Source: Elusimicrobiota bacterium (lineage in GTDB: Bacteria > Elusimicrobiota > Elusimicrobia > UBA1565 > UBA9628). From it: a stretch of DNA of 64,000 nucleotides. The first letter of the stretch is position 1. Every line of letters starts with the position of its first letter. The notes beneath the pieces are model-generated. The model was not told the origin of the DNA and did not search any database. It saw only the letters and a program-made list of their open reading frames with translations. Of this stretch, positions 55,684 to 63,345 are shown piece after piece. The position numbers were made by a program, and so were the translations under genes. The DNA lies in the NCBI GenBank assembly GCA_016212795.1, contig JACRDT010000007.1, positions 186,001 to 250,000 of the forward strand, read 5' to 3'.

Positions 55684-56792
55684 CAGGGGAAGCTCCCTTC
55701 GACGGGCGGCAGCGCGTCGATCTCGTTGCGGGAGCGCTTGATCTCCAGGATGGCCTCGAGCTCCTTGCGCTGCTCCCGCAGGTGCCATGGCGCGCAGGCG
55801 TAGTTGTAGGAGAACATGTTCAAGGGGTTGGGCGGCAGCGCCCCCTCGAACTCCTCGGTCTCGTATCTCACCAGGGCTTCGGATTCGATCTTGAGCCGGA
55901 TCTCCTTGTTGTCGTCCCAGAGCCCCTTGGACGCCAGGTGCTTGCGGAGCCTGGCCACGGGGTCCTTCCTCTTCCAGTCCTCGTAGTCCGCGGTGGGGCT
56001 CTCGCCCTTGGCCTGGGTCCCGGGGCGGTAGATGTCGCACTCGGCCACGGTGGGGCCCTCGCCCCGGCGGGCGCGGGCGACCGCCTCGGACACGGCCTGG
56101 TGGACGGCCAGCGGGTCGTTGCCGTCGACCTGGATCGCGGCGGCGCCGTAGGCGAAGGCCTTCTGCGCGATGGTCTCGGGGCCTCGCTCGCGGGCCGGGC
56201 CCGCCCCCCCGTACCGGTTGTTCTCGACGAGGTAGACCACGGGAAGGCCCAGGCGGCCCGCGAGGGTCATCGACTCGTGGAAGTCGCCTTTCGCCGTCGC
56301 GCCGTCCCCGAGGTAGGCCAGCACGACCGCGTCTTCCTTGCGCAGCTTCGCGGCCCAGCCGAGGCCCGCGGCCTGCGTAAGGTGCGTCCCGACCGGGAAG
56401 GAGAAGATCATGTCGTTGGACCCTTCCGGGAGCCTCAGGCCGCGCTCGTCTCCCGCCCAGTAGAGCAGGATGTACCTGAACTTGAGCCCCCTCGCGTGGT
56501 ACGCCCCGTGGCCGCGGTAGGTGGGCACCATCCAGTCCTTGGGCGTGAGGACGAGCGGGGGCACGATCTGCGTCGCTTCCTGCCCGAGCAGCTGGGGATA
56601 GGCGCCGAGCTTGTTCTGGCGCTGCATGGCGGCGGCCTTCTCGTCGAAGATCCTCAGCTCGACCATCTTCTTGTAGACGTCGAGGAGCGTCTCGTCGGTG
56701 ACGTCCACGGCGACGCCCGGGTCGACGCGCCCCTCGGCGTCGAGCAGCTCGAGGCGGTCCACTTCGAATCGCGCGACGGTCTTAAGCGCCAT
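55683..56792 (-). CDS. pdhA: Pyruvate dehydrogenase E1 component, alpha subunit
   Basis: 369 residues. The thiamine-diphosphate motif is LAYLGDGATAKGDFHES ending VENN. LLGQEATQIV, YRGHGAYHARGL and PVGTHLTQAAGLGWAAKL match the Gram-positive-type PDH E1alpha. The stretch after the motif (RYGGAGPARERGPETIAQKA) differs from the usual N-x-x-I. The C-terminal ~50 residues are extra. It overlaps lipA by 11 nt upstream. Confidence 0.9.
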   Translation of the reverse strand: MALKTVARFEVDRLELLDAEGRVDPGVAVDVTDETLLDVYKKMVELRIFDEKAAAMQRQNKLGAYPQLLGQEATQIVPPLVLTPKDWMVPTYRGHGAYHARGLKFRYILLYWAGDERGLRLPEGSNDMIFSFPVGTHLTQAAGLGWAAKLRKEDAVVLAYLGDGATAKGDFHESMTLAGRLGLPVVYLVENNRYGGAGPARERGPETIAQKAFAYGAAAIQVDGNDPLAVHQAVSEAVARARRGEGPTVAECDIYRPGTQAKGESPTADYEDWKRKDPVARLRKHLASKGLWDDNKEIRLKIESEALVRYETEEFEGALPPNPLNMFSYNYACAPWHLREQRKELEAILEIKRSRNEIDALPPVEGSFP

Positions 56793-57675
56793 GATCCTCC
56801 TTCCCGTCGACCGACAGTTCGGCGGCCCGATAGGAGCTGCGCGCGAGCGGGGCGGCGGCGACTCGCAGGAAACCCATCGTCCGGGCGGCGGCGCCCCAGC
56901 GTTCGAAGCGCTCCGGGGCGACGTACTCCCGGACCGGGAGGTGCCGGCCGGCGGCGGCCGGCCGCAGGTACTGCCCGATCGTCAGGATGGAGACGCCGGC
57001 CTCGCGCAGGTCGAGCAGGGCGGCCCGGACCTCCGCGTCGGTCTCGCCGAGCCCCAACATTAGCGACGACTTGGTCCTGACCCCGGGCGAGAGCCGGCGG
57101 GCGGCCTTGAGCAGCCCGAGGGAGCGCTGATAGCCGCATCGGGCGTCCCGGGCCAGCCGGCCGATCCGTTCCACCGTCTCGATGTTGTGGCCGAGGACCG
57201 CCGGCCCGGCGTCGAGCACGGCGGCCAGCGCGTCCTCGTCGCCCTGGAAATCCCCCACCAAGGCCTCGAGAGCCGTAGCCGGCGAGCGCGCCTTGATCCT
57301 TCTCAGGCAGGCGGCGAGGTGCCCGGCGCCGCCGTCGGCCAGGTCGTCCCGGCAGACCATGGTGACGACGGCGTAGCCGAGCCCCAGCTCGGCGATGGTC
57401 AAGGCGAGGTTGTCGGGCTCGAGCGGGTCCGGGGCCTCGGGGCGTCCGCAGGGCACGCCGCAGAACCGGCAGCCCCGTGTGCAGCGAGGCCCCAGGACCA
57501 TGAAGGTGGCGGTGCCAGCGTCCCAGCATTCCCCCATGTTGGGGCAGCGCGCCTCGACGCACACCGTGTTCAGCCCCCGCCGTTCGCAGCGGTCCCTGAT
57601 GCGGAGGGCTCTCTCTCCCCCGCCCAGCCTGACCTTGAGCCAGGGCGGCAGCCGGGTCGTCGTCGCGCTAACCAT
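56782..57675 (-). CDS. lipA: Lipoyl synthase
   Basis: 297 residues. Auxiliary cluster Cys: CVEARCPNMGECW. Radical-SAM cluster: CTRGCRFCGV. Conserved LMLGLGETDAEV and the C-terminal LARSSYRAAE region are present, including the RSSY Ser that ligates the auxiliary cluster. It inserts two sulfurs into protein-bound octanoyl groups. Presence in this operon argues that some protein is lipoylated, though the local E2 seems unable to be. It overlaps trxB by 8 nt and pdhA by 11 nt. Confidence 0.95.
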   Translation of the reverse strand: MVSATTTRLPPWLKVRLGGGERALRIRDRCERRGLNTVCVEARCPNMGECWDAGTATFMVLGPRCTRGCRFCGVPCGRPEAPDPLEPDNLALTIAELGLGYAVVTMVCRDDLADGGAGHLAACLRRIKARSPATALEALVGDFQGDEDALAAVLDAGPAVLGHNIETVERIGRLARDARCGYQRSLGLLKAARRLSPGVRTKSSLMLGLGETDAEVRAALLDLREAGVSILTIGQYLRPAAAGRHLPVREYVAPERFERWGAAARTMGFLRVAAAPLARSSYRAAELSVDGKEDHGA

Positions 57676-58594
57676 GGGAGCTCAGGAACCTCTCCGCCTC
57701 CAACGCCGCGACGCAGCCGAGGCCGGCCGAGGTCACGGCCTGCCGGTAATGGGGGTCCATCACGTCGCCCGCGGCGAAGACCCCGGGGACCGAGGTCCGG
57801 GTGCGTCCATCCGTCGCGATGCAGCCGTTCTCGTCGAGCTTGAGCTGGCCCGCCAGAAAGCCCGTGTTCGGGGTGTGCCCGACGGCGACGAAGACCCCCT
57901 GGCAGGGGAAGGTCGAGACCGCCCCGGTCTTGACGTTCTTGAGCCTCAGCCCCGTCACGGCATCGGACCCGAGGATGTCGACGACGACGCTGTCCCAGAG
58001 CCATTCGATCTGGCCGCTCTTCGCTGCCCTATCCTGCATGGCTTGCGAGGCCCTGAGGCTGGAGCGCCGGTGGACCACGGTCACCTTGGAGGCCAGCCTG
58101 GCCAGGAAGAGGGCCTCCTCCAGGGCGGAGTCGCCGCCGCCCACGACGCAGACGGCCTTGCCTTTGAAGAAGAAGCCGTCGCACGTCGCGCAGGCCGAGA
58201 CCCCGCGCCCCTTGAGGCGCGCCTCGGACTCGAGCCCCAGCCAGCGCGCGTCCGCGCCGGTGGCCACGATGAGGGTTTCGGCCTCGGCGGTGCGCCCCTC
58301 CGTGGTCTCGAGGCGGAAGGGACGCCGGGAGAGGTCGGCTTTCGACACCAGCTCGGGGACGATGGAGACGCCGAGCCGCTCGCACTGCTTGCGCATGCGG
58401 TCCATGAGGTCCGGGCCCGGGACGGGCTCGGGGAACCCGGGGAAATTCTCGACGTCGGTGGTGATCATGAGCTGGCCGCCCATCATGACGCCGCCGAAGA
58501 CCAGGGGGTCGAGGCCCGCGCGGCTGCAGTAGATGGCGGCCGTGTAGGCCGCCGGCCCCGATCCGATGATGACAACGCTGCGAGAATTAGCCAT
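57668..58594 (-). CDS. trxB: Thioredoxin reductase
   Basis: 308 residues. FAD loop IIGSGPAAYTAAIYCSRAG, redox CATC (C135/C138, VSACATCDGFF), NADPH loop VVGGGDSALEEALFLA and the final GVFAAGDVMDPHYRQA. It passes NADPH electrons to thioredoxin. It is first in the lipA-pdh operon; a minus-strand TATAAT (58638-58633) lies about 38 nt upstream of its ATG. Confidence 0.93.
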   Translation of the reverse strand: MANSRSVVIIGSGPAAYTAAIYCSRAGLDPLVFGGVMMGGQLMITTDVENFPGFPEPVPGPDLMDRMRKQCERLGVSIVPELVSKADLSRRPFRLETTEGRTAEAETLIVATGADARWLGLESEARLKGRGVSACATCDGFFFKGKAVCVVGGGDSALEEALFLARLASKVTVVHRRSSLRASQAMQDRAAKSGQIEWLWDSVVVDILGSDAVTGLRLKNVKTGAVSTFPCQGVFVAVGHTPNTGFLAGQLKLDENGCIATDGRTRTSVPGVFAAGDVMDPHYRQAVTSAGLGCVAALEAERFLSSHG

Positions 58595-58626
58595 AATTAC
58601 TCGACGGAAAACTGCGCGACGCGAGC

Positions 58627-59880
58627 ATGGGCATTATAACATTTCCAAAAGGATTCCTATGGGGAGCCTCCACCTCCTCCTACCAGATCGAGGGCGGCAA
58701 CCGGGGCTCGGCTCTCTGGGACTGGGAGCGGCGCAAGGGCTGGGAGCGCTCCGGGGACGCCGCGGGCTCCTGGGAGCGGTTCGACGAGGACGTGGCGTGC
58801 CTCAAGGCGCTCCACCTCAACGCCTACAGGTTCTCCGTGGAGTGGTCGCGGGTCCAGCCGACGCCCGACGGCTTCGACGAGGCGGCGCTGCGCCGCTACG
58901 CGGCCTGGGCGTCGAGGCTCCGGTCCGAAGGCATCAGGCCGTTCGTCAGCCTGCATCATTTCTCCGAGCCCGCCTGGCTGCTGCGCCGACACCCGAGGGG
59001 CTGGTTCGACGACGCGGTCCCCGCGAGGTTCCTTCGGTTCGCCGAGAGGACGGCGGCCGCGCTCGGCGAGTCCGTCGCCGACTGGGTCGTCTTCAACGAG
59101 CCCATGGTCTTCCTGGTCGGGGCCTACGGCATGGCATTCTTCCCCCCCGGCCGGCGGCTGCTGGCGCGGCCCCGCCTCTTCTCCCCCCTGGTCGAGAACG
59201 TCTCGCGGGCCCACAACGAGTGCTACAAGCTCCTCCACCGGCTCCAGCCGGGCTGCCGCGTCTGCTCGGCCAACAACATCGCGGCCCTCGACCCGGCGCG
59301 GCCCGGCGACGAGGAGGCGGTGGCGGCGTGGGACCGCTTCATGCACCGGGACTTCATCGAGCGGACCAAGGAGCACGTTGACATCATCGGGGTCAACTAC
59401 TACACCCGGATCTACGTCCATCGGTCCTTCCTGTCCCCGCTGCCCGGGAAGGCGGTCCCAGGGTACGCGGAGCTCGTGAAGGGGATCACGGGGCCGCTGT
59501 TCTCCCTCATCGGCGGCCGGCGGGGCTCGGGCGAGCCCACGGGCATGGGCTGGGAGGTCTTCCCCGAGGGTCTCGGCCGGGTGGTCACGGCGTTGTGGCG
59601 GGACTACGGCAAGCCCATCGTCGTCCTGGAGAACGGCATCGCCGACGCGGCCGGGGAGCGGCGGGAGGGCTACGTGCGGGAGCACCTCAAGTCCCTCGCC
59701 GGCGCCATGGCGGCCGGCGCCGACGTGCGCGGCTACTTCCATTGGAGCCTGGTGGACAACTACGAGTGGGGGAGCTACCGGCCGAGGTTCGGGCTGTTCA
59801 CGCGGGAGCGCCGGCCGGCCGGCGGATCGTCGTTCTACGCCGCGGTGGCCCGCGCCGGGGAGGTGGAGACCGATGGATAG
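58627..59880 (+). CDS. Glycoside hydrolase family 1 beta-glucosidase
   Basis: 417 residues. TFPKGFLWGASTSSYQIEG opens the GH1 barrel. Acid/base Glu158 is in VVFNEPMVF, and nucleophile Glu335 in VVLENGIAD. WSLVDNYEWGSYRPRFGLF is the conserved C-terminal loop. It is cytoplasmic (no signal) and cleaves beta-linked disaccharides or phospho-sugars. It lacks the Ser/Lys/Tyr set typical of 6-phospho-glucosidases as far as I can see. Coupled to folB by an 8-nt overlap. Confidence 0.92.
   Translation: MGIITFPKGFLWGASTSSYQIEGGNRGSALWDWERRKGWERSGDAAGSWERFDEDVACLKALHLNAYRFSVEWSRVQPTPDGFDEAALRRYAAWASRLRSEGIRPFVSLHHFSEPAWLLRRHPRGWFDDAVPARFLRFAERTAAALGESVADWVVFNEPMVFLVGAYGMAFFPPGRRLLARPRLFSPLVENVSRAHNECYKLLHRLQPGCRVCSANNIAALDPARPGDEEAVAAWDRFMHRDFIERTKEHVDIIGVNYYTRIYVHRSFLSPLPGKAVPGYAELVKGITGPLFSLIGGRRGSGEPTGMGWEVFPEGLGRVVTALWRDYGKPIVVLENGIADAAGERREGYVREHLKSLAGAMAAGADVRGYFHWSLVDNYEWGSYRPRFGLFTRERRPAGGSSFYAAVARAGEVETDG
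58633..58638 (-). promoter_or_regulatory. -10 box of the trxB-lipA-pdh operon
   Basis: Minus strand TATAAT within ATGTTATAATGCC, inside the first codons of the divergent GH1 gene. TSS is expected near 58626, giving a ~32-nt leader. No clear -35. Confidence 0.5.
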
Positions 59881-60256
59881 GATCCGGCTCAAGGGGATCA
59901 GGTGCCGCGCCGTCGTGGGCGTGGAGCCTTCCGAGCGGGTGAAGGCCCAGGCCGTGGAGATCGACCTCGCCCTGGAGGCGCCGTGCGCGAAGGCCGGCCG
60001 CTCGGACAGGCTGGCCGACGCGGTGGACTACCAGCGGGTCGAGGAGGCCGTCCGCGAGGCGGCCGGGTCCGGGAGGAGGGACCTTCTGGAGCGGCTGGCC
60101 GAGGAGGTGGCCGAGGCCGTCCTGGGCTGCGACGGCCGCATCGCGGCCGTCACCGTCCGGGTCGGCAAGAAGCCGGCGTCCATGCCGCGCTCCCGCGAGG
60201 TCGTCGTGGAGATCCGCCGGTCGCGATCCCGTGGACGTCGCCGGCGAGCCCGCTAG
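59873..60256 (+). CDS. folB: Dihydroneopterin aldolase family protein
   Basis: 127 residues. MDRIRLKGIRCRAVVGVEPS matches the FolB start; DAVDYQRVEEAVREAA and LERLAEEVAEAVL follow; VTVRVGKKPASMP holds the catalytic Lys. It acts in folate synthesis, releasing glycolaldehyde from dihydroneopterin, or as the FolX epimerase. The C-terminus is an Arg-rich tail. Start overlaps GH1 by 8 nt, which is accidental in function terms. It ends tail to tail with a pterin synthase gene. Confidence 0.85.
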   Translation: MDRIRLKGIRCRAVVGVEPSERVKAQAVEIDLALEAPCAKAGRSDRLADAVDYQRVEEAVREAAGSGRRDLLERLAEEVAEAVLGCDGRIAAVTVRVGKKPASMPRSREVVVEIRRSRSRGRRRRAR

Positions 60257-60654
60257 CGGACGTACTCGGCCGCCGAATTGACGCTCTCCCACAACCGGAC
60301 GCCGCGCACGGGCAGCTTTTTGCGGGCCGCGCAGTCGTAGATGAGCTTGGCGATGGCCTCGGCCGTCGGATTGCCCTTGAGCGTGACCACGGGCTCGCCG
60401 AGGGCCTTGAGCGCCTTGGCCAGAGGGTCGGCGGCGTTCAGGAGCAGGCGGTGGTCGAGCTCGGCGTCGATCCAGGCCTGGACGGTCCTCTTGATCTCCT
60501 CGAAATCCAGGGCCATGCCGCGGCGGTCGAGGGTCCGCCGTCGGAAGGAGACCTCCGCGACGGCGTTGTGCCCGTGCAGGTGGCGGCACTTGCCCTCGTA
60601 GCCCAGCAGGCGGTGGGCGTAGCAGAAATGGAGGCGCCGGGTGACCTCGTACAT
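60253..60654 (-). CDS. 6-pyruvoyl-tetrahydropterin synthase/QueD family
   Basis: 133 residues. Zinc His: HFCYAH and CRHLHGHN; Cys in GKCRHLHGH is the QueD/PTPS nucleophile position. DAELDHRLLLN and NPTAEAIAKLIYD are the other signatures; the final Glu is in LWESVN. It converts dihydroneopterin triphosphate either to carboxy-tetrahydropterin (queuosine path) or pyruvoyl-tetrahydropterin. The adjacent folB and FolM-like genes favour a pterin/folate role. Overlaps the SDR stop (TGATG). Confidence 0.85.
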   Translation of the reverse strand: MYEVTRRLHFCYAHRLLGYEGKCRHLHGHNAVAEVSFRRRTLDRRGMALDFEEIKRTVQAWIDAELDHRLLLNAADPLAKALKALGEPVVTLKGNPTAEAIAKLIYDCAARKKLPVRGVRLWESVNSAAEYVR

Positions 60655-61391
60655 CAGGCGATCATCCTCCCGCCATCGACGGGCAGCGCCACGCCGGTGA
60701 TGAAGTCCCCTCCCTCGATCAGGTAGATGACCGCTTCCGCCACGTCGCGGGGCGTGCCGAGGCGCTTGAGCGGGGCCGCGCGGATGACCGCGGCCCTCTT
60801 CCTCGGCGGGTAGTCGTCGGGCAGGAGCACGGCCCCCGGCAGGATGGCGTTGACCTGGATGTCGGGGGCGAGTTCCTTGGCCAGGGCCGTGTTGAGCGCG
60901 ATCAGCCCCGCCTTGGACACGCAGTAGGGGATGCGGTCGGTGTAGGGGCGGTACGCCGCCCAGTCCGCGATGTTGATGATCTTCCCCCCGCCCGCTTCCC
61001 GCATGCGGGGGGCGGCGGCCTGGCTCAGGAAGAAGGGCGCCCTGAGGTTGACGTCGAGGTGGTCGTCCCAGTCCCGGGGGCTCGTCTGGCCGAAGCGGTT
61101 CACCTCGTAGACGGAGGCGTTGTTGACCAGCGCGTGGAGCGCGCCGAAGCGCCGGACGACGGCGTCGGCCAGCCTGGCCGCCTGCCGGGCGTCGGAGAGG
61201 TCGGCCTTGAAGATCGCCACGTCCCTGCCGAACCCGTCGCGGATGTCGGCGGCCAGCCTCTGGGCCTCGCGCTTGGAGCGGTTGTAGTGGAGGGCGAGCC
61301 GCGCCCCCTTCTCGCCCAGCGCCAAGGCGATGCTCCGGCCCACCCTCCTGGCCGCGCCCGTCACGAGGGCCACCTTGCCCTGGAGCCTCAT
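60654..61391 (-). CDS. Short-chain dehydrogenase, pteridine reductase/FolM-like
   Basis: 245 residues. NADPH loop VTGAARRVGRSIALALGEKG has the TGxxxRxG form of pteridine reductases (usual SDRs have TGxxxGxG). NNAS, active Tyr/Lys in YCVSKAGLIALNTALAKEL, and PGAVLLPDD are present. FolM-type enzymes reduce dihydromonapterin or dihydrofolate. Flanking pterin genes support this. Start ATG overlaps the stop of the 62.6 kb gene (ATGA). Confidence 0.82.
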   Translation of the reverse strand: MRLQGKVALVTGAARRVGRSIALALGEKGARLALHYNRSKREAQRLAADIRDGFGRDVAIFKADLSDARQAARLADAVVRRFGALHALVNNASVYEVNRFGQTSPRDWDDHLDVNLRAPFFLSQAAAPRMREAGGGKIINIADWAAYRPYTDRIPYCVSKAGLIALNTALAKELAPDIQVNAILPGAVLLPDDYPPRKRAAVIRAAPLKRLGTPRDVAEAVIYLIEGGDFITGVALPVDGGRMIA

Positions 61392-62665
61392 CGGGGGTCC
61401 TCGGCCTTCGGCGAGCCGGCCTCGGCGGGGCCGTCCGCGGCGGGCTTCCGGGGAGCGGCCGGCGCCGCGGGCCGCTTGGACCGGCGCGGCGCGGCCTGCC
61501 CTTTCTCGCCCGTCGGGGGCGAAGGCAGGGGGAGGCTGCGCATCATCTGCCCCTGCATCTGCATCAAGGACTGGAGCATCTTCATGGGGTCGCCGGCCTG
61601 CATCTTCTCCCCGGTGCGGATGCTGCGTTGGGCCTGCTCGAGGGACTTGGCGAGCTGTTGGACCTGCCGGGCCTGCTCGGGCGGCAGGTTCTTGAGGGTC
61701 TGGGGGTTGTTGAGCATGGGCAGGAGCATCTGGAGCAGCGCCGCGGCCGGCTCGCCGGCCGCCGACTCGGGCCGTTGGCCGGCGTCCGGGGCGGAGTCCG
61801 GCTGCCGCAGCCCCTGCGCCGGAGGGAGCACCCATCGTTCGAACTCGTTGCGGGCGGGGCTCGAGCCGTCGGGCCGTTGCCATAGGGAGTTGCCGGCGGG
61901 GGCGCCGGGAGAGCCAGCGGGAGAGGCGTCGACAGGCTGACCGGAAGGCGACGAGGCGTAGGGCGGCGCGTCCGGGAGGGCGGCGGGCAGGGCCTTCTGC
62001 AGCTCGGTCCGGAGCCTCTCGAACTCGGTGAGGGTGGCGTTGGCCCGCCGGGCCTCGGTCTTGATCCGCTCGACCTGACGGATGGCGCACCATTGCCCGG
62101 CGAGGGCGATGGCCCCCAGCGCGACGAACGCGGTCCAGGCCACGGCCGGTTTCGCCCGGAGCAGGCGCTGGACGCCGACGCCGATGATGAAGGCGGTCCA
62201 GGCGATCGGGACGGGCCACAGGACCGGGACGTAGTTGATGACGATGCCCGTCATCGCGACGCCGGAGGACAGGGAGACGATCTGGTAGCAGCGCCGGTAG
62301 TCGCCGTCCCCTTCGGCGAACCTGGCGACCAGCCCCACGATGGACGCGAGGATGAAGCTCACGACGACGGACAGCGCGATGCCGGCGGCGATCCGCAGGG
62401 GCAGCATCCCGAAGGAGGAGCCGCCGACCGATTGAAGGAGGTTCGTCGCGCCGTGCGCGGCCGCGGCGAAGACGAACAGGTTGGCGGTCATGACCCAGTA
62501 CTCGGGGGCCGGGGCCCGGGCGATCTCGTCGAACAGGGACCCGGCGCGGAACATGGCCGTGATGCTCTGGCCGAGCATGGCGGCCGGCCCCGGGGGCTGC
62601 GGCTGCGCGCCCGATCCGGAAACGCCGGGCTCGGGCAGGCGGGCGGGCCCGTCGTCGATGTTCAT
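61388..62665 (-). CDS. Yip1-like membrane protein with long polar tail
   Basis: 425 residues from ATG 62665, with GAGG 6 nt upstream and a stop/start overlap (ATGA) with the previous gene. An in-frame ATG at 62680 is also possible. Residues 10-25 are encoded by a dispersed repeat (LPEPGVSGSGAQPQP). Five hydrophobic helices (residues 50-205) resemble Yip1/DUF1282-type proteins. The C-terminal 200 residues are Pro/Ala/Gln-rich with a helical, Met/Gln-rich segment (MLQSLMQMQGQMMRSLP). Function unknown. Confidence 0.6.
   Translation of the reverse strand: MNIDDGPARLPEPGVSGSGAQPQPPGPAAMLGQSITAMFRAGSLFDEIARAPAPEYWVMTANLFVFAAAAHGATNLLQSVGGSSFGMLPLRIAAGIALSVVVSFILASIVGLVARFAEGDGDYRRCYQIVSLSSGVAMTGIVINYVPVLWPVPIAWTAFIIGVGVQRLLRAKPAVAWTAFVALGAIALAGQWCAIRQVERIKTEARRANATLTEFERLRTELQKALPAALPDAPPYASSPSGQPVDASPAGSPGAPAGNSLWQRPDGSSPARNEFERWVLPPAQGLRQPDSAPDAGQRPESAAGEPAAALLQMLLPMLNNPQTLKNLPPEQARQVQQLAKSLEQAQRSIRTGEKMQAGDPMKMLQSLMQMQGQMMRSLPLPSPPTGEKGQAAPRRSKRPAAPAAPRKPAADGPAEAGSPKAEDPR
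62605..62634 (-). repeat. Dispersed GC-rich repeat, family 1, at N-terminus of the 62.6 kb gene
   Basis: GCGCGCCCGATCCGGAAACG, continuing CCGGGCTCGG, matches 62793-62822 with two or three changes. It encodes PGVSGSG just after the start codon. Confidence 0.7.
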
Positions 62666-63219
62666 GAGGACCTCATCCATTTGACACCGGGCTCGCTCTT
62701 CTGTTCGCAGTGCCCGCAGGAGAGGGACGGCGCTCCGGCGCAGTCCTTGTCGACGAACGAGAACCACTCCGACGCGAAGGAGGCGGGCGGCGGCGCGCCC
62801 GATCCAGAAACGCCGGGCGCGGCCTGGGCCGGCCGGCCCAGGGGCCGAGCGTCCCGGGCGCTCTCAGGAAGGGCGTTGGCGGGCCGGGGCGCGGGCAGGA
62901 GGATCCTGACGACGTACATGTGCCCGCAGTAGCCGCACTCCAGGTCCACCATCGCTTCCGGCACGGAGTCCCGGAACGCGTCGAGGAAGAGCGTCCAGCC
63001 TTGCGTGCCGGTCCTGGGGCTGCCGGTCCCGAGCCTGCGGCGTTGGAGCATCCTGGGGCCCAGGGACTTCCCGCTCTGGTCGACGACGTACGACAGCTCC
63101 GCCTGGGAGGCCAGGACCGTCGCCTCGACGAAGCTGGCGCGTCCGGTCAGGAAGCGAGCGCGCAAGGGCAGGGTTCTCACGTGGAAGCACACGTCGGCCA
63201 GTCTCTTGAACAAGGACAT
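62662..63219 (-). CDS. Zinc-ribbon protein with inserted repeat segment
   Basis: 185 residues. The N-terminal ~100 residues have no recognised domain. Two CxxC pairs (ECGYCGHMY and SCGHCEQK) look like one zinc ribbon whose loop has been enlarged by a ~35-residue insert, NALPESARDARPLGR to PGVSGSGAPPP, encoded by the dispersed repeat. A minus-strand -10 candidate (TATACT, near 63246) lies ~26 nt upstream. Function unknown. Confidence 0.6.
   Translation of the reverse strand: MSLFKRLADVCFHVRTLPLRARFLTGRASFVEATVLASQAELSYVVDQSGKSLGPRMLQRRRLGTGSPRTGTQGWTLFLDAFRDSVPEAMVDLECGYCGHMYVVRILLPAPRPANALPESARDARPLGRPAQAAPGVSGSGAPPPASFASEWFSFVDKDCAGAPSLSCGHCEQKSEPGVKWMRSS
62790..62883 (-). repeat. Dispersed GC-rich repeat, family 1, long copy
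   Basis: Two parts: GCGCCCG/CGGGCGC hairpin at ~62795-62820 shared with 62605-62634 and 47.2 kb; and the 39-nt core at 62845-62883 shared with 14401-14439. A further stem CTGGGCCGGCCGGCCCAG lies between. It is in frame in the zinc-ribbon gene. Confidence 0.8.
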
Positions 63220-63330
63220 CCGGGTACCGCGCTCGCCTAGAGTATACCTTTAAACAACGACTCCTTCACCCCGAAAGGGTCCTCCGACCGGATCCCCCCG
63301 CTGGGATGCGGGTGTCTCCTTCAAATAAGG

Positions 63331-63336
63331 TACACT
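63331..63336 (+). promoter_or_regulatory. -10 box of the HAMP-type protein gene
   Basis: TACACT, 9 nt before ATG 63346, with GAGG in between. Either leaderless or a very short leader. Confidence 0.4.
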
Positions 63337-63345
63337 TGAGGACGG

